The notes below the pieces were generated by a model. It was not told the DNA's origin, ran no database searches, and saw only the letters and a list, made by a program, of their open reading frames with translations. From AWTP1-13 sp041288195 (GTDB taxonomy: Bacteria > Pseudomonadota > Alphaproteobacteria > Rhizobiales > Hyphomicrobiaceae), in NCBI GenBank assembly GCA_041288195.1, contig JBGGME010000149.1, positions 1 to 37,411 on the forward strand: a DNA stretch of 37,411 nt, in the 5' to 3' direction. The position numbers and the translations under genes were made by a program. Below, piece by piece: positions 25,916-33,933 of this stretch (positions are counted from its first letter, which is position 1; every line of letters begins with the position of its first letter).

Positions 25916-26677
25916 CTACCGGATCATCGCCACGACGCGGGCGGGGGCGGCGGAGGCGCCGACGATGCGCAGCGGGAAGACGGCGACCTCGAAGCCGCTG
26001 GGCGGCAGCGCGCCGAGGTTGGTGAGCTGCTCCATGTGCCAGAAGGGGCGGCGCTGGCCGACGCGGTGCGCCTCCCAGAATATTGTATTGTCGTTGTTGG
26101 CTTTCGACTTGGCGATCTGGGCGTGGAACGGCAGGTCCCAGCCCCACTGGTCGATGCCCGTCACGGTGACGCCGCGGTCGAGCAGCCATTCGGTGGCGGC
26201 GACCGACATGCCGGTGCCGGTCTTCCAGTAGGCCTTGGTGCCGAGCAGCCTGTCGCGGCCCGTGCGGATCAGGACGATCGTGCTCGCGTCCAGGCTTGCG
26301 CCGGTCCTGGCGAGCGCCGCCTCCATGTCGGCTGTCGTGATGGGGTCGTTGTCGGCTTTGTGCGTCATGTCGAGCACGACGCCGGGGCCGATGCAGCGCT
26401 CGAGGGGAATCTGGTCGATGGTCTGGGCCGGGGCGCCGCCGGAGGTCGGGCCATAGTGCCAGGGCGCATCGATATGCGTGGTGGAGTGCACGCCCATCCT
26501 GGTGATGGTGTCGTCGGCCCAGCCCACGAAATCCTTGGGGAACAGGCGGAACGGCAGGCCCAGCAGGCGCACGAGCAGGCGGGCGGCCGCATGGCGCTTG
26601 TGCCTGATCTTCACCTGCATGAAGAAGGGGTCGCCGCGGTTGAACTGGATGGGCTTCGACAGGTCGATGACCTTCAT
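25916..26677 (-). CDS. Cyclase family protein (kynurenine formamidase-like metal hydrolase)
   Basis: A 253-residue protein of the cyclase/KynB family (PF04199 type). The metal-binding signature is HSTTHIDAPWH: His64, His68, Asp70 and His74, preceded by the DLSKPI start typical of the family. Later, TGIDQWGWD and FWEAHR provide further conserved positions. Members hydrolyse formyl-kynurenine, isatin or cyclic diketone-type amides and esters. It overlaps the upstream FAH-family gene by four bases (ATGA), so the two are translationally coupled and probably consecutive in one pathway. The GAGGAC ribosome site lies inside the FAH gene. Substrate unknown. Confidence 0.88.
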   Translation of the reverse strand: MKVIDLSKPIQFNRGDPFFMQVKIRHKRHAAARLLVRLLGLPFRLFPKDFVGWADDTITRMGVHSTTHIDAPWHYGPTSGGAPAQTIDQIPLERCIGPGVVLDMTHKADNDPITTADMEAALARTGASLDASTIVLIRTGRDRLLGTKAYWKTGTGMSVAATEWLLDRGVTVTGIDQWGWDLPFHAQIAKSKANNDNTIFWEAHRVGQRRPFWHMEQLTNLGALPPSGFEVAVFPLRIVGASAAPARVVAMIR

Positions 26678-27681
26678 GCTGCGTCCTCGCTGGCGACGAT
26701 GCGGTTGGTGAGCGTGCCGATGCGGTCGATGCCGATCTCGATCACGTCTCCGGCCGCGAGCAGGCGGCCGGTCTCGATGCCGCTGCCGCCGGGGAGCGTG
26801 CCGGAGCCGAAGAACTCGCCAGGGTAGAGCCGCTCGGATTGTGACGCGTGGGCGATGGCCTCGCCCAGCGACCAGCGCGGGTCGGCGGAGGTCGGCTCGG
26901 AGACGAGCTTGCCGTTGACGCGCACGGAGCCTTTGAGCGCACGCCAGTGCGGTAGGACCTCGTCGGCGGTGACGACGATGCTCGAGATGGCATTGCGGAA
27001 GTGCTTGGCCTTCTGCGGGCCGAAGCCCGAGAGCATCTCGGCGTGCTGGACGTCGCGGGCGCTGAAGTCGTTGAAGACGACGAAGCCGCCGATGGCGGCC
27101 TCCGCCTCTTGAGGGGTCGCGTCGAGGAGACCGTGAGCGAGGATGCAGCCGAGCTCCAGCTCGTAGTCGAGGGCGCGGGTGTAGGAGGGGACGGCGATGG
27201 CGGCGCCGTCGGTCACGAAAGCCAGGTGGTTGCCCATGTAGTAGATGGGCTGGCGATACCAGAGTGCCTTGGGCTTGAGCGCCGGGAAGGTCGAGCGCGT
27301 GACGGACTCGTAGGCGCGCACGAACGGGGCGACGGCGGGCATGAACCTGCCTACGATCCCGCGCGCGGCATCGATGGCGTGGCGCTCGTAGAGCATGAAG
27401 TCGCGGTAGGAGCGGGGCTCGAACGGCATCAGGACGGTTGCGTCCGGGCGGCTGTCCGGCGGTAGTCGTGCGGCGATGCGCTCGGCCTCCACGCGTACGC
27501 TCCCAGGTGCCCCGAGGAAGGCGACGAGGTCGCGCGACCAGAGCGCCGCATCCGCCTCCGAGGGGCGCTGGGACAGGCGCGGCAGCACCGCGGAAAGAGC
27601 GACCCAGCCTTGGCTACCGGTTGGGCCGGTCGCCGCTTGCACGAGTGTCTCGCCGCTGTCGCGTATGCGCCTCAGCTTCAT
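26674..27681 (-). CDS. Fumarylacetoacetate hydrolase family protein
   Basis: A 335-residue protein with the FAH catalytic fold. RSYRDFMLYERHA holds the catalytic His101. The metal ligands are Glu174 and Glu176 (LDYELELG) and Asp205 (VFNDFSARD). GSGTLPGGSGIE and RLLAAGDVIEIGIDRIGTLTN close the barrel. The length and N-terminal domain resemble bacterial fumarylacetoacetases more than the short 2-keto-pentenoate hydratases. FAH proteins hydrolyse C-C bonds of acylpyruvates and beta-diketones. It is the first gene of a two-gene unit with the cyclase (ATGA overlap). It is divergent from an SDR gene, with 128 bases between for promoters. The ribosome site is AGAGGTGAT. Confidence 0.9.
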   Translation of the reverse strand: MKLRRIRDSGETLVQAATGPTGSQGWVALSAVLPRLSQRPSEADAALWSRDLVAFLGAPGSVRVEAERIAARLPPDSRPDATVLMPFEPRSYRDFMLYERHAIDAARGIVGRFMPAVAPFVRAYESVTRSTFPALKPKALWYRQPIYYMGNHLAFVTDGAAIAVPSYTRALDYELELGCILAHGLLDATPQEAEAAIGGFVVFNDFSARDVQHAEMLSGFGPQKAKHFRNAISSIVVTADEVLPHWRALKGSVRVNGKLVSEPTSADPRWSLGEAIAHASQSERLYPGEFFGSGTLPGGSGIETGRLLAAGDVIEIGIDRIGTLTNRIVASEDAA

Positions 27682-27809
27682 ATCACCTCTGCGAAATCCT
27701 TCGGGCCCGGGGGGCTGAGCATTCTACCCACGCGCGCCCGGGCCGCGATATGCTGGCGCAAAGCGCGGGCGAGCTGCTCCGCGCGTCACACGGAGGGGGG
27801 AGACGAGCC

Positions 27810-28589
27810 ATGGCGAAGATTGCGGCCATCACAGGCGGAGCGTCGGGCATCGGGCGCGGCACGGCCAAGCGCTTGCTGGACGAGGGCTGGACGGTGGTGG
27901 CGCTCGACGTGAATCGGGCCTCGCTAGACGGCCTGCGCAAGGACTTCGCGGCCTATGGCGACCGGCTGCATCTCGTCACTTGCGATGTCACGTCGGCCGA
28001 GAGCGTGACGGAGGCATTCCGCGAGATCGGGCGCAAGTTCGGCCGGCTCAACGGGCTCGTGTGCTCGGCCGGCTTGCTCAGGATCGGCACGCTCGATTCC
28101 ATGTCGGTGGAGGACTTCGATCAGCTATTCGCCGTCAACGTGCGGGGGCTGTGGCTGTCGGCGCGGGAAGCCATGCCGCTGCTGAAGGTGGCGGGCGCCG
28201 AGGGCGAGCTTGCGCGCGTCGTGTTCCTCGCCTCGATCTCGGGGCTCAGGCACAAGATCGACAGCGGCGCCTATGCCGCCACCAAGGCGGCGGTGATCGC
28301 GCTCACCAAGGTGATGGCGGTGGAGAACGCGCCCCACAAGGTGCTGGTCAACGCCGTGGCGCCGGCGACGGTCGATACGCCGATGGTGCGGCCGCACCTC
28401 AACCCCGGCGGCAATACGCGCTACCGCACCTCCGGCACCTCGCCGCTCGGGCGCATCGCCGAGCCCGCCGACATCGCGGCCGTGATCCGCTTCCTGCTGA
28501 GCGAGGATGCCGGCTACGTCAACGGCACGGTCATCCCGGTCGACGGCGGAACGATTGCGGCGTTCGTGCCGGCGGGAGTGCAGAAGTAG
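27810..28589 (+). CDS. Short-chain dehydrogenase/reductase (SDR)
   Basis: A 259-residue classical SDR. The cofactor loop is TGGASGIGRG (8-17). Asp33 after the second strand (VVALDVN) favours NAD. The catalytic set is Ser142 or Ser144 (FLASISG), Tyr155 and Lys159 (GAYAATKAA). The usual NNAG motif reads CSAG (85-88), a variation seen in some members. The tail GYVNGTVIPVDGG is normal. The start at 27810 follows an unusually strong purine run, CGGAGGGGGGAGACGAGCC; an upstream extension of the frame is not supported. Its stop touches a palindromic repeat, then the convergent monooxygenase gene. Substrate unknown. Confidence 0.92.
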   Translation: MAKIAAITGGASGIGRGTAKRLLDEGWTVVALDVNRASLDGLRKDFAAYGDRLHLVTCDVTSAESVTEAFREIGRKFGRLNGLVCSAGLLRIGTLDSMSVEDFDQLFAVNVRGLWLSAREAMPLLKVAGAEGELARVVFLASISGLRHKIDSGAYAATKAAVIALTKVMAVENAPHKVLVNAVAPATVDTPMVRPHLNPGGNTRYRTSGTSPLGRIAEPADIAAVIRFLLSEDAGYVNGTVIPVDGGTIAAFVPAGVQK

Positions 28590-28680
28590 GTCATCCCGGG
28601 CCTTGTGCCCGGGATCCGTCTCTCAGCTTGCTCGGGCGCGTATGGTTGGCTGGATCCCGGCGACGAGCGCCGGGATGACC
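28589..28680. repeat. CATCCCGG/CCGGGATG extragenic palindrome pair
   Basis: The whole 92-base gap between convergent genes is one inverted repeat. GGTCATCCCGG (28589-28599) pairs with CCGGGATGACC (28670-28680). Inside are two hairpins: CCCGGG-CCTTGTG-CCCGGG near the left end and CCCGGCG-ACGAG-CGCCGGG near the right. GGATCC occurs at both inner edges. This is the widespread Rhizobiales intergenic element and probably terminates the SDR and monooxygenase genes from both sides. Confidence 0.85.
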
Positions 28681-28681
28681 C

Positions 28682-29842
28682 CTAGCCCTTCTTGGCCTGG
28701 TACTTGTCGATCGCGGACTGGACGGCGGACTTCATGGCCTGGCCGGCGGTGGCGTATTTCTCCTTGGCGTCGTCGTAGCTCCAGTGGCGCAGCTCGTTGA
28801 AGTTGCGCTGGAAGTGGGGGTGGACGTAGCGCGCCATCAGCTCGTAGCTGCGCAGCGTTGCCGGCCAGTCGGCCCAATTGTGGGCCAGCAGCAGGATGCC
28901 GCCGAGGCCGCCGTTGGAGCCCTTCCAGAGGCGCTCGAAGTGGCGCATGCAGTCCTCGGGCGTGCCGATGCAGGCAAGGCCAGAGGAGACCAGGTATTCG
29001 GCCGGGTCGCCGGTGACGTCGGGCGGGATAATCGGGAAGGTCGCGACCTCGGTGAAGTAGCGGCGGAAGTCCTCGAGGCCGAAGCGAACGTCCTTGTAGG
29101 CCTGCTCCTTGGTGTCGGCGACGTGGGCGAAGGTGACAATGCGCCACTTGCGGCGGTCGGGCGTCTTGCCGTTGGCGCGGGCTGCCTCCTCGTAGACGCC
29201 CCAGTTGCTGGCGTGCGCCTTCAGCGCATCGTCCGACGTGCCGCCAATGGACAGCATGCCGATGCCGTGCCTGCCGGCGGCGAGCGCGCCGGTGGGCGAG
29301 CGCGAGGAGGCGACCGCCATCTCCATCATCGGCTGCGAGTAGCTCTTGAGCTGGAGGCGCGCCTCCTGCATGTCGAACCAGTCGGTCTTCTTGGTGACCA
29401 TGCGGCCCTGCATCAGCTCGACGATGACGTCGAGCGATTCATCGAGCTTGCGGCGCTGGTCCTCGGCTTTGAGGCCCATCTTGGTCGCATCGTAGACGAG
29501 CGAGCCGGGGCCGACGCCGAACATGGCGCGGCCGCGCGTCATGTAGTCGAGCTGCATCATGCGGCCGGCGACCGTGAAGGGGTTGTGGTAGGGCAGCGAG
29601 ACGACGCCGGTGCCGAGGCGGATGTGGCGCGTGCGCTCGGCGGCGGCGGCGATGAACATCTCCGGGCAGTTGATGATCTCGAAGCCGGCCGAGTGATGCT
29701 CGCCGATCCAGGCCTCGGAGTAGTTGAGCTTGTCCATGTGCACCAGCAGGTCCATGTCGCGCTCGAGGCACAGCAGGGGGTTCTCGCGCTCGGGATGGAA
29801 GGGGGCGAGGAAGACACCGGTCTTCAGGTAGCGGTCGTTCAT
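28682..29842 (-). CDS. LLM-class flavin-dependent monooxygenase
   Basis: A 386-residue bacterial-luciferase-like TIM barrel. Typical segments are AWIGEHHSAGFEIINCPEMF (about 45-64), IRLGTGVVSLPYHNPFTVAGR, RGRAMFGVGPGS and GRHGIGMLSIGG; the C-terminal part has GTPEDCMRHFERL. These proteins use reduced FMN supplied by a separate reductase, or F420, to oxygenate ketones, terpenes or sulfonates. It resembles the limonene-monooxygenase-like branch annotated in Rhizobiales, but the substrate cannot be fixed. Its start follows a weak AAGGCAAGC site, 48 bases after the DUF2277 gene, on the same strand, so they may be co-transcribed. No flavin reductase gene lies nearby. Confidence 0.92.
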   Translation of the reverse strand: MNDRYLKTGVFLAPFHPERENPLLCLERDMDLLVHMDKLNYSEAWIGEHHSAGFEIINCPEMFIAAAAERTRHIRLGTGVVSLPYHNPFTVAGRMMQLDYMTRGRAMFGVGPGSLVYDATKMGLKAEDQRRKLDESLDVIVELMQGRMVTKKTDWFDMQEARLQLKSYSQPMMEMAVASSRSPTGALAAGRHGIGMLSIGGTSDDALKAHASNWGVYEEAARANGKTPDRRKWRIVTFAHVADTKEQAYKDVRFGLEDFRRYFTEVATFPIIPPDVTGDPAEYLVSSGLACIGTPEDCMRHFERLWKGSNGGLGGILLLAHNWADWPATLRSYELMARYVHPHFQRNFNELRHWSYDDAKEKYATAGQAMKSAVQSAIDKYQAKKG

Positions 29843-29890
29843 GGAGCTTGCCTTCGTGTGAGGGCGGGGCCGGATCGTGGCGATGCAGTC

Positions 29891-30163
29891 TCAGGTGATG
29901 CGGAAGCGCTCGGCCGACCGGGCGCGAGCCTTGGCGGCCTCTACCTCGCGGTCGCGGGGCGGCGCGTTGGTGACGAGCGCGGCGAGCAGGTGATGGGCTG
30001 CATGCGTTACCTCGTCCACCGCGCGGTTGAAGGCCGCCTCGTTGGTCTTGGAGGGGCGGTTGAACCCCGACAGCTTGCGCACGAACTGCAGCGCGGAGGC
30101 GCGGATCTCGTCGTTCGTGGCGGGCGGCGCGAAGTTGTGCAGGGTCTTGATGTTGCGGCACAT
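29891..30163 (-). CDS. DUF2277 family protein
   Basis: A 90-residue helical protein beginning MCRNIKTLHNFAPPATNDEI, the recognisable start of the DUF2277 family, with ALQFVRKLSGFNRPSKTNEAAFN in the middle. The ORF can be read further upstream to 30256, but the family begins at this MCRN, so I use 30163. There is no clear ribosome site, suggesting a short or leaderless transcript. It is soluble, cytoplasmic and of unknown function. It lies 48 bases upstream of the monooxygenase gene on the same strand and is divergent from the ketopantoate-reductase-like gene. Confidence 0.85.
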   Translation of the reverse strand: MCRNIKTLHNFAPPATNDEIRASALQFVRKLSGFNRPSKTNEAAFNRAVDEVTHAAHHLLAALVTNAPPRDREVEAAKARARSAERFRIT

Positions 30164-30372
30164 GGGAGTCTCGAGGGAGCTGGGCGTCTCGCGGGAGCTG
30201 CCGGTGTCGATGCGGTTTCGGGCAGGACCGTCGCACACGATGCGTGCCGCGATCAAGGCGCGGTGCCCGCCATGGCCGCGGATGCATAGGAGCCTTGAGC
30301 GTTTGCGAGCCCGGTTGGACGCAGCGTCGCGCCACGGTAGGCTCGCCCAATACGAAATTCCGGAGGAAAGCC

Positions 30373-31434
30373 ATGGGCAGCAAGATTGCCATCGTCGGGG
30401 CGGGCGCGGTCGGCGGCTATGCGGGCGCGCACATGGCGCAGGCGGGCGAGGACGTGACGTTCATCGATCCCTGGCCCGCGCACGTCGACCACATGAAGAA
30501 GCACGGCCTGCGCGTCACGCACGCCAAGGACGTGGCCGAGTTCAAGGTGCCGGTGCGGGCGCTGCACATCACCGAGCTGCAGCAGCTCGCCAAGGAGAAG
30601 CCGGTCGACATCGCCTTCGTGTGCACCAAGTCCTACGACACGGCGTGGGCGACGATGATGATCAAGCAGTACCTGGCGCCCGACGGGTTCGTCGTGTCGC
30701 TGCAGAACTGCATGAACGAGGAGACGATCGCGGGCGTGGTCGGCTGGGGCAAGACGCTTGGCTGCATCGCCAGCTCCATCCTGGTCAACCTGCCGGAGCC
30801 GGGCTTGATCCATCGCGGGGCAGGCAAGGGCGGCAAGGCGCATACCGTGTTCCGCGCCGGCGAGGCGCACGGCCGCATCACCGATCGGCTGAAGGAGGTC
30901 GTGCGGCTGGTCGGGACGGCCGACAGCGCGCTTGCCACGCCCAACCTGTGGGGCGAGCGCTGGTCCAAGCTCGTCGCCAACGTCATGGCCAACGGGCTCT
31001 CCGCCAGCACGGGGCTGTCGGGCTTCGAGATGCTGCAGAACGATTCCATCCGGCGCTTCTCGACGCGGCTGGGCTCCGAGGCGATCCGCGTCGGCCAGGC
31101 GCTCGGCTATGAGTTGGAGGAGGTCCTGCATCTGCCGCCCGAGACGATCGCCAGGGCCGGCGAGGGCGATGTCGAGGCCGAGAAGGTGTGCGACGCGCAA
31201 CGCATCAAGGACCGCGGCAAGGTCTCCTCCGAGCAGCGCCCCTCCATGGGCCAGGACATGATGAAGGGCCGGCGCACCGAGATCGAGTTCCTCAACGGCT
31301 ACGTGGTGCGCGAGGGCGAGAAGGTCGGCATCAAGGCGCGCGCCAACGCCGTGCTGACCGATATCGTCAAGCGCGTGGAGAAGGGCGAGCTGAATCCCGA
31401 TCCGCGCCATATCGAGGAGCTGAGGCTCAACTGA
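30373..31434 (+). CDS. 2-dehydropantoate 2-reductase (ketopantoate reductase) family protein
   Basis: A 353-residue NADPH-dependent oxidoreductase of the PanE/ApbA family. The N-terminal glycine loop GAGAVGGYAGAHMAQAG is at 8-24. The CTKSYDT segment follows the fourth strand, and NCMNEETI comes next. The catalytic lysine is in RWSKLVANVMANGLSASTG, and the C-terminal domain has SSEQRPSMGQDMMKGRRTEIEFLNGYVV, the family end signature. It is about 50 residues longer than E. coli PanE, as in catabolic paralogues, so pantothenate synthesis need not be its role. The start follows GGAGGAAAGCC. The upstream extension of the frame is not supported. It stands alone with 209 bases of divergent upstream region. 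Confidence 0.9.
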   Translation: MGSKIAIVGAGAVGGYAGAHMAQAGEDVTFIDPWPAHVDHMKKHGLRVTHAKDVAEFKVPVRALHITELQQLAKEKPVDIAFVCTKSYDTAWATMMIKQYLAPDGFVVSLQNCMNEETIAGVVGWGKTLGCIASSILVNLPEPGLIHRGAGKGGKAHTVFRAGEAHGRITDRLKEVVRLVGTADSALATPNLWGERWSKLVANVMANGLSASTGLSGFEMLQNDSIRRFSTRLGSEAIRVGQALGYELEEVLHLPPETIARAGEGDVEAEKVCDAQRIKDRGKVSSEQRPSMGQDMMKGRRTEIEFLNGYVVREGEKVGIKARANAVLTDIVKRVEKGELNPDPRHIEELRLN

Positions 31435-31650
31435 TCGGGTGCGGAGCGGCCCGGCGGAGTCATCGGGCGTCGCAGTGCTTTGCACCCTGCACCGTGGGAT
31501 GCATGCATCGGCGGAAAGGAATCGGGCGACCACCCCGCGGATACAGACAAATCCCACTTGTGCTGGTGTTTGCCGGTCTGCTCATGATGTCGCCGAATGT
31601 GATTCTGTGCCCGCTGGTTCCCGCGTGGCAGGACAGGAGCGCGAAGGCAG

Positions 31651-32772
31651 ATGATCGGAATGCTGCAGCTGGCTCGGGCCGCCGTGGTCACCGTCGTCGT
31701 GGCGCTGTTGGTCGCGGCGGGCCCGGCGCGCGCCACCGACACGGCGGCGCCCAACGACATGGCCAGGTTCCTGGCCGGGCTGCAGCCCGCCGCCGACTCG
31801 CCGCTGGCACCTTTCACCCGCGAGGGGACCTGGCAGCAGCATGCGCGCTACTTCGACAATGCGTGGAAGGGGCTCGAAGGCCGCCAGCTTTCCCGTATCC
31901 GGCAGTGGTCGAGCGAGAACCTGGCGGTGCGGCAGCCGACCACGTTCTACATGTTCAGCGGTCCCGACTTCCTCTACGCGGACGCCTTTTTCCCGGGCTC
32001 GGCCACCTACGTGATGAGCGGGCTCGAGCCGGTCGGGCGCATCCCCGAGATGAAGCACATCTCCCGCCGCACGCTGCCAGGCGTGCTCGGGCATCTGCGC
32101 GCCTCGACGGGAAGCGTGCTGCGGATCAGCTTCTTCCTCACCAACCAGATGCGGGCGCAACTGCGCTACGCCCAGCTCAACGGCACCTTGCCGATCCTCT
32201 ACACGTTCCTGGCGCGGTCCGGGAAAACCGTCACCGGCGTCGAGCTCGTCAAGATCGATCCCGACGGATCGGTCAAACCGTCCGACGGCGAGCCGGTCAA
32301 GGGGGTGCCGAGCGGGGTCAAGATCGCCTTCACGTCCGCAGACGGCAAGCCGCAGACGCTTTACTACTTCAGCACCGATGTCTCCAACGGCGGCATCAAG
32401 AGCAGCGGCTTTCTCAAGTTCTGCGAGGGGCTGGGCAAAGGCGACGCATTCGTTAAGAGCGCGTCGTACCTGATGCACAACGACAGCTTCTCGACGGTGC
32501 GCGAGTTCCTGCTCGCGCACTCCGCAACGATCCTGCAGGACGACACTGGGATACCCGTGCGGTTCTTCAAGCCCGGCGATTGGGAGCTGCGTCCCTTCGG
32601 CCGCTACCTCGGGCCCATCCCTCTATTCGGTGGCCGCTATCAGCGGCAGCTTTCCGACATCTTCCGCTCGCAGCGCGCCAAGCCGATACCCTTCGGCGTC
32701 GGCTATCGCTGGCGGCCCAACGAGTCGAACCTGCTGCTCGCCGTGCGCCAGCAGCGCGGGGCGGAGAGGTAG
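31651..32772 (+). CDS. Exported protein of unknown function
   Basis: A 373-residue protein. The N-terminus is a clear signal peptide: MIGMLQLARAA, a Val/Ala/Leu core, and a cleavage site expected at AGPARA-TD (about residue 29). The mature part contains FYMFSGPDFLYADAFFPGSATYVMSGLEPVG (paired here in two pieces, about 99-129), SFFLTNQMRAQLR, VKIAFTSADGKPQTLYYFSTDVS and a Pro/Tyr-rich C-terminus. No catalytic motif was recognised and no membrane helix follows the signal, so it should be periplasmic or secreted. I do not recognise a family with confidence. The next gene is convergent across a hairpin. Confidence 0.72.
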   Translation: MIGMLQLARAAVVTVVVALLVAAGPARATDTAAPNDMARFLAGLQPAADSPLAPFTREGTWQQHARYFDNAWKGLEGRQLSRIRQWSSENLAVRQPTTFYMFSGPDFLYADAFFPGSATYVMSGLEPVGRIPEMKHISRRTLPGVLGHLRASTGSVLRISFFLTNQMRAQLRYAQLNGTLPILYTFLARSGKTVTGVELVKIDPDGSVKPSDGEPVKGVPSGVKIAFTSADGKPQTLYYFSTDVSNGGIKSSGFLKFCEGLGKGDAFVKSASYLMHNDSFSTVREFLLAHSATILQDDTGIPVRFFKPGDWELRPFGRYLGPIPLFGGRYQRQLSDIFRSQRAKPIPFGVGYRWRPNESNLLLAVRQQRGAER

Positions 32773-32788
32773 TCTCCGCGCCCCGCGC
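32754..32788. terminator. Strong GC hairpin, bidirectional terminator candidate
   Basis: GCGCGGGGCGGAGA (32754-32767) pairs with TCTCCGCGCCCCGCGC (32773-32788) over a GGTAG loop that contains the stop codon of the exported-protein gene. One 2-base bulge on the right arm is the only flaw. It sits between two convergent genes whose stops are 26 bases apart. No T-run on either side. Confidence 0.7.
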
Positions 32789-32798
32789 GCGGGCGGCA

Positions 32799-33782
32799 CT
32801 ACTCGATCTTGATCTGCGCGGCCTTGATCAGTTCCGCCATTCCCTTGGAATCCGCCTCGCGGAAGGCGGCGATCTCCTCGAGGCTCTGAATCACCGGGGC
32901 CGCGCCAGCGAGACGGAGCTTCTCCTTCATCTCCGGCAGCTTGGAGTGCTTGACGATCTCCTCGTTGAGCCGCTGCAGGATCGGTTTCGGGGTCCCGGTC
33001 GGAGCCCAAAGGCTGAACCAGATCGGCGCATCCGAATTGGGATAGCCGAGCTCGGTGAGCGTCGGGATATCGGGGAAATCGACGCTGCGCTCGCTGTGGT
33101 TGACGTTGAGCAGGTTGAGCTTGTCGGCCTTTACGTGCGGCAGCGTCACCGGCTCGTTCATCATCTGGATGTTGTTGGCGAGAATGTCGATCAGGGCATC
33201 GGCGCCGCCGCCGTAGGGCACGTGCAGGATGTCGACGCCGGTCCGGTAACGCAGCATCTCGTAGCGCAGGTGCGGCCCGGTGCCGGGCCCCGATGAGCCG
33301 AAGGCGAGCTTGCCTGGGTTCTTCTTGGCGTAGTCGAGCATCTCCTTGAAGGTCTTCACGCCGACCGAGGCGTGGATGACGAAGCCCGTCACGACGTCGC
33401 CGAGGCGGGCGACGGGGGTCAGGCTGGCGGGATCATAGGGGACCTTGCGCAGCAGCGGCAGGTTGATCGGCGTGGTGTTCGACGCCATGAAGAAGGTGTA
33501 GCCGTCGGGAGCCGACTTGATGGCCGCCTCGGTGCCGATGATCCCGCTGGCGCCGCCGCGGTTCTCGACCACGAACTGCTGCCCGAAGATCTGCCCGAGC
33601 TTGTCGCACCAGGGCCGCGCCACGGCGTCCGTGCCGCCGCCCGCCGCGAACGGCACGATCACCTTGACGGGCTTGTCGGGCCAAGCGGCTTGGGCGGAGG
33701 TTCGGGTAGCAGTGCCGGCCGCAACGGCGCCGGCGGCAAGGGTAAGAAAGTCACGACGACGCAACAGACGAGTCGAATGCAT
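32799..33782 (-). CDS. Tripartite tricarboxylate transporter substrate-binding protein (Bug/TctC family), Tat signal
   Basis: A 327-residue periplasmic solute-binding protein. The leader RLLRRRDFLTLAAGAVAAGTA is a twin-arginine signal with cleavage likely near SAQA (about residue 32). The mature protein starts AWPDKPVKVIVPFAAGGGTDAVAR, the diagnostic Bug/TctC opening, and has the GSSGPGTGPHLRYE, VPYGGGADALIDILANNIQ and PTGTPKPILQRLNEE segments. Such proteins bind small carboxylates for TctAB-type transporters, but orphan copies without TctA/TctB are common and none is in this window. The ATG at 33782 lies five bases after GGGAGG; a TTG just before it is in frame. The ligand is unknown. Confidence 0.93.
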   Translation of the reverse strand: MHSTRLLRRRDFLTLAAGAVAAGTATRTSAQAAWPDKPVKVIVPFAAGGGTDAVARPWCDKLGQIFGQQFVVENRGGASGIIGTEAAIKSAPDGYTFFMASNTTPINLPLLRKVPYDPASLTPVARLGDVVTGFVIHASVGVKTFKEMLDYAKKNPGKLAFGSSGPGTGPHLRYEMLRYRTGVDILHVPYGGGADALIDILANNIQMMNEPVTLPHVKADKLNLLNVNHSERSVDFPDIPTLTELGYPNSDAPIWFSLWAPTGTPKPILQRLNEEIVKHSKLPEMKEKLRLAGAAPVIQSLEEIAAFREADSKGMAELIKAAQIKIE

Positions 33783-33933
33783 CAAGTCCTCCCGAGACTT
33801 CGATTGAGCTGTGCCATTTTTGGGGCACGTGCGATCCCGGAAGGTTACACAAGCAGGCAGCCGATCACAAACCGTCTATGCGTCCGCCGAGGTCGGAAGC
33901 CCGGTTTCCTGCGCTGCAATATCGACGTCGGGC

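Noticed and set aside
30253..31557. A 434-codon minus-strand frame over the ketopantoate-reductase-like gene.
   Set aside because: Antisense shadow: the plus-strand frame has the complete Rossmann and C-terminal signatures, and this one has none.
31500..31680. A signal-peptide-like stretch (RQIPLVLVFAGLLMMSPNVI) in a frame just upstream of the exported protein.
   Set aside because: The frame runs on into the shadow of the exported-protein gene, which has its own signal peptide and start in a different frame. A frameshift is not needed to explain the gene.
32750..32800. Possible CRISPR-like or repeat array signal from GC-rich repeats.
   Set aside because: It is a single hairpin without spacers. 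No regularly spaced direct repeats were seen anywhere in the window.
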